Virus record (IMG/VR): IMGVR_UViG_3300024298_000020
Span: 1 to 41,514 of that record
From: a virus
Direction: 5' to 3' (one strand)
DNA length: 41,514 nucleotides
The notes under the pieces were generated by a model, which searched no databases, had not been told where the DNA came from, and saw nothing but the letters and a program-made list of their open reading frames with translations. How positions within the stretch are numbered: position 1 is the first letter of the stretch; each line of letters starts with the position of its first letter. The position numbers and the translations under genes are program-made. This document shows positions 10,101 through 19,100 of this stretch, one piece after another.

Positions 10101-13100
10101 TAAATATTGCTGGTTTGGTCTAAAACTACCATCGCTGGTACTCTTACGGAAGATAATAGTATCTCCGCTGTTTACATCTACGTATGCAGGAATGACTATA
10201 GGAGTATCAGTGCTTCCGTCTCCTACAAATGTCTGCATCTGTGCATCTGGATTTGTAATTTCATCGGTTGCATTTAATGTTGCTAACTTTGCGGCAACAT
10301 CAAGAGTTTTGTTAGCCACTTGTACTTGTTTGGCTGTTAGTAATGCTTCTGCATCGTCTAGTTCGCCTTGGGCAATGGTCAAGTCTGAAATTAACTGTGT
10401 TTCCTGTGCTTGATTTTCTGCCAATGTAGTTTGTAAAGCAAAGTATAAAGGATCGCTTGGGGAGGTAATTTCTAACTGTGCTTGTAAGTCAGCAATAACT
10501 GCCTGTGTATCAATAAGCTCTTGTGTTAGAGAATTAACTGTTATTTCTTTAGCGTCTTTATCTGCTTGTAGAGCAATCTCTTCAGCAGTATAAACTTCTA
10601 ATAATGCGGCTGCGGTATTATATGCAGTTTCGGCACTGGTGTAAACGTCATAATTAATGTCATCAATTCTTACACCATTAATATAAACGTTAATCTGTTC
10701 TCCATCTGCAGGAATATATGGCAGATTATAAGAACGTGTTGTACCATCTGATACAACTAAAAAGTCTGTATAATCTTCATCGAAGTCGTCCCAGCCAGCA
10801 GTAAACCATGGAAGTCCGTCCCAACCAGAACTTATTTCAAATCCTAGCCCTGTAATTTCAACGCCGCCGTAGTCAACTCCAGACATTAACTGTCCTAGGT
10901 CTTTACCAATCTGTCCTGTTATTGGACTATAGTAATATTGAATTCTATCTGCGGCTGTAAGAAGTCTTATATCTTTAGTATAAGTTACAGTAATATTAGA
11001 ACTGCCAACTTCTGCCGCAGTAGATAACTCTAATATACCAATATAACGTGTATATCCTAACGAAGTATCTTTCTTATTATAAACTGTAAAATCACTAGAC
11101 AATAATTCTTCGTTAGATACTGTTACCGCAGTCTTGTTTGTTCTAATATCAATAGGCCAGTTTAACTGGAACAATGTTCTAGATCCTGTACCATCGAATG
11201 TCTGCGACATTGTAATAGAACTTACTTGATACTCCGGAATAATTCTGTCAAATTTAACACCAATGGTGTTTGTTCTTGTAACGCCTTCTCCAAGAATTGC
11301 TGTAGCCTTGGCTGTTACTCCGCTTGCGCCAACTGATCCGCTAATAACTATAGTAGGTGTAGTTAGGTAACCTTCTCCTTTAGTTTCTACTGCAATCTTT
11401 GTTACTGATCCTTGTGAAATATACGCTTTAGCAGTGGCTTTAGTTTTGCACACACCAACTACTTCAACAGCAGGTGCGGCTTGGTATCCTGAGCCACCGT
11501 CAACAACAACAATTTCTGTAACACGATATCCAGCATGATCTAACCAATCACTGTATGGTGCATTTAATATTGCAGATGAGTTATATGTAATTACAGAATT
11601 ATTGACTTTTACATCAAACGGAAGAATTTTTCCTTCTTCAGTATCATAACGTGCTGGAAGGTCAAAGTCTGTAGTTCCTGTATATGTATTATCAGTTGCT
11701 GTGTAATTGCTGATAAATTCTCTAACTTTAGTTCTGTAAGGTTTTACTTCATTAATGTATTCTTCGTAACTAGCAAGATTGTCATTTTTATAATTAACTT
11801 TTTGTTTTAATTCGCCAAGGTTGTGTTGACTCTTAACGAACGAAGTCTTAAATGCCCAATCAACAAATGTTTGTTCTGAGAATACGTAACGCAGACTTGC
11901 AAAGAATAACTTATTATACTCTACTTCTAAATCGTCTATTAATAAATTATTTTTAATGACATCGAGAATAATTCTTAATTCTTCTTTTGGTTCGTCGTCG
12001 TATACATCGCCATCATAGGTAAAACTATCAAATCCAATATTACTATTTGTAAACTTGTACAAATTACTATTGAATTGGATTGTTCCGTTTTGACGACCTA
12101 CTGTTGTGTAATTTAAAGAAATGTTATCTGTAACTAGTGTATTAATTCTTTCTAAAAGAATCCAACCACCAGATTTTTCATTTTTAATTTTTACTAAATC
12201 GCCTACAGCAATATCTATGAAACTCATTTCATATGAGAAGTCAACTAAATGGTCAACTTTAGTAAATGCGCTGTAGCCATCGGCATACCAGTCGGCATAA
12301 TCCCAATGCTTGGTTACATCATAAATTTGAGTTTTTGATCTGAACCAGTCGCCTTTGACACTATCCCAAATGTATAAACTCCATTTATTAGCCGCTGTTT
12401 CATCATTGTTGACTAAAATTGTAAATGGTCTAATATACAATGTAGTAGAATCTAAATAATCTCGGCCAAAGTTATCAACTGTTACACCAGTAACTTCGCC
12501 AATAGTGTTAATCTTTGCTGTTAATTTTACGCCAGTGCCTGCACCATTAACTATAATTTCTGGAGCAATTTTATATCCACGGCCTGGATTTGTAACTACA
12601 ACACGTACAATCTTTCCTGCTTCTACTACCGGAACAGCAGTGGCTTGAATAAATCCTGTAGAGCCAACAAAACGTATTTGACTTTGACTGTCGATTGCAA
12701 TATCGTACTTTCCTGATAATTCAGTCGGAGGTTCTTCTTTAGAGTTTAATGCTGTAAAATCAAAGTCGTCAATAATTGCACGTTGTATTAATACAGAGTT
12801 AACACGCTCTATAAATTGTTTTAGAGCTTCAAGTCTGTTAACAAACATACCTTGACGAGGTTTGTTTAGAATACCGTATTTCAATTTAGCAGGCAATCTA
12901 GGATCTGGCACTTCTGCGCCGTTGATATCGTAACCGATTAAACTGTCAAACCATTTCTGTTCAACATACTTGTTAAGTTTTTTATTAGTGTTTCCTTCTG
13001 CTAATAACTGATAATGTGCATGAATATTGTTTTCAGTATTATTCACTGTCCAGTAACGAACATTTAGTGCAACATCTTTGCCTGTGATTAATCCTTTGCA

Positions 13101-16100
13101 GTTCACTAATGCAAATTGATTTTTACCTAATAAAGTAGCATACTGAATGCCCTGACCTTTAGGATTGGATATTAAATTTGCAACATCGCTGGCAGACGTT
13201 TTTCTAAAGGTAACGTCAGGTACTGTAGTTTTATTTTTAACCCAGAAATAATAAGTGTTGGTAAATGTTTTGCTTATAGTATCATATTTTTGTTTAATAC
13301 TGTATGCAAGGTCGCCGTACTTAGATGTTCCGCTAATACCTAATGCTAGTCCAGTTTCAGTATCTGCTAACGAATCCCATTCGCTCGGTGTGTATTCAGA
13401 TTCTACCCATTCGTAGATATCCACAGTGGAATCATTGTAGACATTATTCCAAGTGTTGGCTTTATATACAATAGATCCTTGTAGGGGATTAGCAAATTTA
13501 ATAGTGCTGAGATCCCACCATAATTTACCAACATGAGGTGTTGTCCATCCCATTAGTAAATCTACTACTACAGATTCTACACCAACTGTATATATTGCTG
13601 GATCGTAGTATGTTTTGAATGTTAATTCTTGTTCAGCGATTCCTAAAATCTTTCCTGTAATTGGATCGATAAAATCTAAGTTGGCAACTACGCTGTTTGT
13701 TCTTGTATTATATAAGAACAATGATTTAATCTTAGATAAGTTAACACTAGGTTCCGGTTCGCGGAACTTAGTCCAAGATTTAGTGCTTCCAGAAAACTCA
13801 TGGAATGATCCGTTAATCGATGTTTGATCGTTAATATAAATTTTTCTTGCTACAACAAACGCATCGCCGTAGTTAATTCCAGAAACTGCTGTTGGTTCTA
13901 ATTCGTCGCCGATTAAGAACTTGGCGTCGTATTTTTCATAAACACGAACACTGCCAGTAAATTCTTGTTCTTCGATAAATGTAGTTACATTTAAATCAAA
14001 TGTTGTTTCGCCGGAGTCAATTATTGTTTCAATTGTTTGACTACCACCGTAACTATAAATTACTAATCTATCATTGTCTAGATTAAATCTTACTCTATAT
14101 CCAAATTTTTCACTGTCTTGGTTTAGCGGACTTGTAATAAAATCATCAGCAACGTATGTTGAAGCATTTAATTTGAATAGTGCAACTGCTCCTTGATTAG
14201 ATGCTACGCCTGAATACCCTGGTACACCAACAGCAACAAAAGTTGAATCTTTTGTAATTGCTACAGATGTGCCAAAATTACTACCTGTTTCTAAAACTTC
14301 TAGTGATGTAAAATCGCTAACATTGATTTCTTGTACTGTTGTAAAGGCTGTTCCTGCTAAACGAACAACTAAAACAGATTCGTCATTTTTAGATATTGCT
14401 ACAATATTGCTCGAACTAATATCTATGTCAGTTATACTAATACCTGTTGGTAGAGTTAGTGTTGCTAGGAAAGTGTTTGTTGTTAAGTTATACGCAGACA
14501 CGGCTGCTGGAACTGAAGATCCATTGCCTTTAGAAACAATGTATAATACATTTCCATTTACCTGTATCTTCTGTCCAAAATATTGGAACTGTGTTGGTGT
14601 AGCACTTTGAATTACTCTTGTAAATTCGTAACTGCCGTAGATATTTTTTGTGTACTGTGCCACATAACCAATATCCACTTCTGTAATGATTGGAGGATCT
14701 GTTGGTAGAGCACCTGGTTCAGATGTAATACCGTAACGCGGTGCGCCTACAAATAAGTAAGATCCGTCGGCATTAAAGCATAAACTATCACCGAAACTTC
14801 CGTTAGTGTCGGTAAATGTTTCTGTCGATAATGGGAAAATAGAATCCTGGAACGCCCATCCAAATGTCGATGTAGGTCTGCTGTAGAACAAAACTGCATT
14901 TGTTGATGTTGCTGCCAATACTGTTTCTGTGTTATCAACCGCAATAACTTTTCCAAAATAATTTTCTTCACTAGTGATTTTTGTGCTAGTGTATGTTTTA
15001 GCAAACTTCCAGACACTCCAAGCATTGTTGACTCCGTCTGTCCATACTATTTCATTATTTTTCTTAGCAGAAACAGGCAAGGAATTTAAATCGTTAATTG
15101 ACGATAGTCGTTGTGGAGTAAATTTAAACAAATTAATGTTTAAAAATAAATTAATTTCTGCAATTGCCGCAGTATCTAAATTAGCAGGCATGGTTATTTC
15201 AAACCAGTTTAAGCCTGTATCTAATACTTGTTTAATGCCTTCTAACGAAGCATTAGTATTATTAATTCCAATATAAGATCCAACTTCTATATCTACAGGT
15301 AGTTTAGTATTAAGAGTAATTCTTAAGTTAGTACCTTCTGATACACTCTTAACAGACTTAGCGAAATTAGTAAATCTATAAACATTCCAAGAACTGTTAT
15401 CAAATCCTAACCAGAAATATGTACCTTCTACAAGATTTTTAATATTGTAGTTGGCGAATTCATCTTTAGAAGAAATAATGTAGTCAACGTCTTCATAGTT
15501 AACATAGCCCGCAGTTCTAATATATTCTTTCTGAGATGCTAGTACTGGGAACGGCTCGTGTGTATAGTCGTCAGGTTTTAAGTAAACTTGATCCTGAGTA
15601 ATTCTATAAACAAAATCGTTCACTCCAAACGGAACTGCATTTACTAATTCAATTGGCTGTGGGTTAATTAAGAATTTTTCTTCATTAAGAATATATTCTA
15701 CTTCCTCGTAGCCACCGCTGGCACCGTATTGTCCTAAGCGAATTGCCCACTCTTCAAAGAATTCTAAACTATCTGTGTTTGCATAGTTTAGTGCGTCAAA
15801 CAATTTAGATAAACTGTTTTGTGTACCCTTTTCTTGAATCATACCTTGATAGAACTTGTACTGACTTACATCATCATTAATAATATTCTCAAGGTATTGG
15901 CGCTTTTGATAGCCGATTAAATGTTGAGCAAACTTTTGTTGGTCAACATCAAAACTATCTGTATCTAAATCATAAAAATCTTCAAACTGTGTAGCACGAT
16001 AATCCCAGTTAGGAATTAATTTACTTTGTGGTCTTCCATCTAGTCTGTACCAATTATTGTCGTCAAACAATTCTGTACCTGGAACATTTGTTCTGGCACT

Positions 16101-19100
16101 ATAATAAAATTCTTTGTATTTTACAGTTTCACCTAAGGCATAGTCTTTCCATGCTGTCCATTCTGAAACAACTGCACGGTCGTAGACAAACCCTGGAATA
16201 CTAAAGTCGCCTGTCCAGTCGCTAATTTTATATCCAACTACTTTAATACGTTCTTGTCTATAGCCCTGTACTTGATCGTAGATAATGTCATTAAAAATTG
16301 TAGTGTCATCTAAAATTAAAACGTGTTCTTTTTGTACAAGATTCAATGTAGCATGATATAAACCGTCTGCTGTATTTTTTGGTCGCAGACTAAAACTATT
16401 ATTTTCACGAATGCTATTAGTAAAACTTGGTTCTAATTCTACGCCGTCTTGTTTGAATAGGCTATATTCATAGAAAGGATCGTAAATGCTGTCAACTACA
16501 GCATAATCTTGTCTGTAAATCAATTCTTCTGCGGCAGGACTTACAGTAATAATCGAACCTTCGGCCCAGTTTTGTGTAGTCCAAAACGCAAACTCTTTGG
16601 CACTGGTTTGCCAGTCTGTGACTGTTTTTAAATTAGGATTAAAATATTCAAATGTGAAACCTGCATCTGTTAGATATTTTCCGTAACCTAATAAGAAATC
16701 AACGACTTCTTGTACTGTTCTTAATTCTGCGCCGTAGTGTAATGTGCTTACAGATTTTTCAAAATTTCTTCTTATTACAATCTGACGTCCGCCAACAATT
16801 GGTAGATATGGCAGTTTAACAAAATACTTTGATTCAAATGCCGTAGTACTTGTATGCGCTACAGTAACTCTAAAATAGTTTTGATCTGTCTTAACAATTT
16901 GACCTTTGCTGTAGAATTTATTTGAATTCCAGTCAATATAAGTTTCAGAGATTCCGCCCACATTGATTATCGGGTCCGATACTGTATCCAGAGCTTTTTT
17001 ATACTTAAATTCTGGTATAGATTTATCGTAACCTTTAATAACAAAGCCGCTGGTTGTTTTTTCAATAATTACACCGCTATAGTTAATAGTAGTAACTGGT
17101 GTGCTAGAGTTTAAAATAATGTTATAGTTTTCCTGAGGAATGAATACATTGCCTTCATTCAAAGGACTACGACTATCTAAAATTAATTTAAATTTTTCTT
17201 TAGTAGTAAAGCCGGCTAATTTGCTGGAAATTTTTACTTGTAAAGAAGTTAAGTCTGATTTAAAATTGTCAAGTATTGCAAACGATTTGCTAATACCATA
17301 GTCTGACAAATAGTTTACTAGTCCGCTGGTAAACACTCTTGTGCTGTCTTTAACAGTACTTGGGAATACCATATTTGTGGTATTAAATCTCAAGTTACCT
17401 GTAGGAAGTTTATAAACAATTTGTCCTGTTTGATCTCTGTACTGGCGAATTCTATCAAATCCTAAAGCAAACATTTTTGCAGGACGTAATAGAGTAAGTG
17501 CAGTAATTAAAGAAAATGCGTAATGACTGCTACGTCTCCACGCTGTTTCAATAGGTGTTTGATCGCCAAAAGTGAATTCTTTTTCTGTAAAGACTGAAAC
17601 AAAATCTGAAACTAGTCCAACAGTTAGTGGGTCAATTAATTCTCCTGACGCATTAACAGGTACATATTTTAACAATTCAGGTCTAGCATATAAACTGTTT
17701 CGTGTTGGTAACTGACCCGGAGCTCTTACAAGGCCTTCTGCTAGGTCATTCCATAGTAATAAATTATCTTTAGTATAAGGTGCTGGACCGTAGGTAGTCT
17801 CCCACCATTTTGGTTTAATACTGAATCCTAACATCTCCCATGGATGTGTGTGCGGACGATCTGTATCGTAGAAATATTTGTATATTCCTCTCCAGAAACC
17901 TGGCAACGGATTTCCTTGCGGGTCAGCAAATGACTTATAGTTATAAGTAAACGGCTCGTTTCTATCAAAGAAACTGTGTTTAGTATAATCGTCGTTGATT
18001 AAACTAGTCCAGTTTAAGAACTCTTGTCTTAGTGTAGAATTCAATTCGTCAACAGTAATATCGGCATTTCTAAAATATCCAGTCATTAATGTATCAAGAT
18101 TAAACAATTCTGGATTGTAACGAATTTTAATATTATTATAGATACGTGTTTCTAATTCTAGTAATAACTCGTCTCTAAATTCATTTGGCTCATCTGGTTT
18201 TGAAAATGCAACAGTAATACTACCGTCGTGACCTTGTATAACTTTTGTAGGAGTAACATAAGTGTTATCGACAAAAATCTTTGGTTCAAACAATGGATAC
18301 AATCCTAACTTAGTAGGAGTCGGTGGAACACAACAGCCCGCAGTTTGATCGTATTGATAAATTTTTAATATATCGCCAGTTTGTATTGCAGATAATATTC
18401 TAACAAAACTTGTATTGACGAAAATGTAATCTCTGCCGTGCAGTAAAAGATCATCGTTGACATATACCATTACTGCTTTAGAACTTGCTTCGTCTAAATT
18501 AAAATCGAATGTCAGTGGATAATCAGTGAAGGAATTATCAATAACTTCTTGTTCATAGACAAAATTAACTCCAAACGGAACCATGTCGCTTAGATAAAAT
18601 GGAGACTCGACTGTTTTATCTTTGGTTACTTCTTTAAGCACCAAATCTAAATGTGTACGAGTTATACCATCGTAACCATATGTAGTTGCAGTTCTAATTA
18701 AATTACGTTTGAATTTAGAATATTCGTCTCTGGCATAACGCAAACTCTTAATAATGTTAACGTTTTTATTTGTAAAACTATACATGATTGGTGCTAAAGG
18801 TCCAGAATGCTGAACTATCTGTGTACCATATCCTGATATGTTTCCTAGGTCGCGCAGATTACTAATGCCTGGAATGTTACCTTCAAACTTAACAAAATTT
18901 TCTGAAATAGTTTTTAAATGATTAGAAATTTGACCTAAGGTCAAATCTTCTAAACTTAAATTTTGCGGGTTGCTTTCAAGATTACTTGGGAATTTATAAT
19001 ATCCGATGTTATCTAATTTAGTAGCAGAAGACATTGTTTCTATAACTACAACATCGTCTACAGTTAAATCTGCGGTAAACTGAATGTAAGCAATACTATT

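Noticed and set aside
14747-15025. 92-codon minus-strand frame inside the giant gene
   Set aside because: Shadow frame within the propeller-coding part; no start signal, no coherent protein features.
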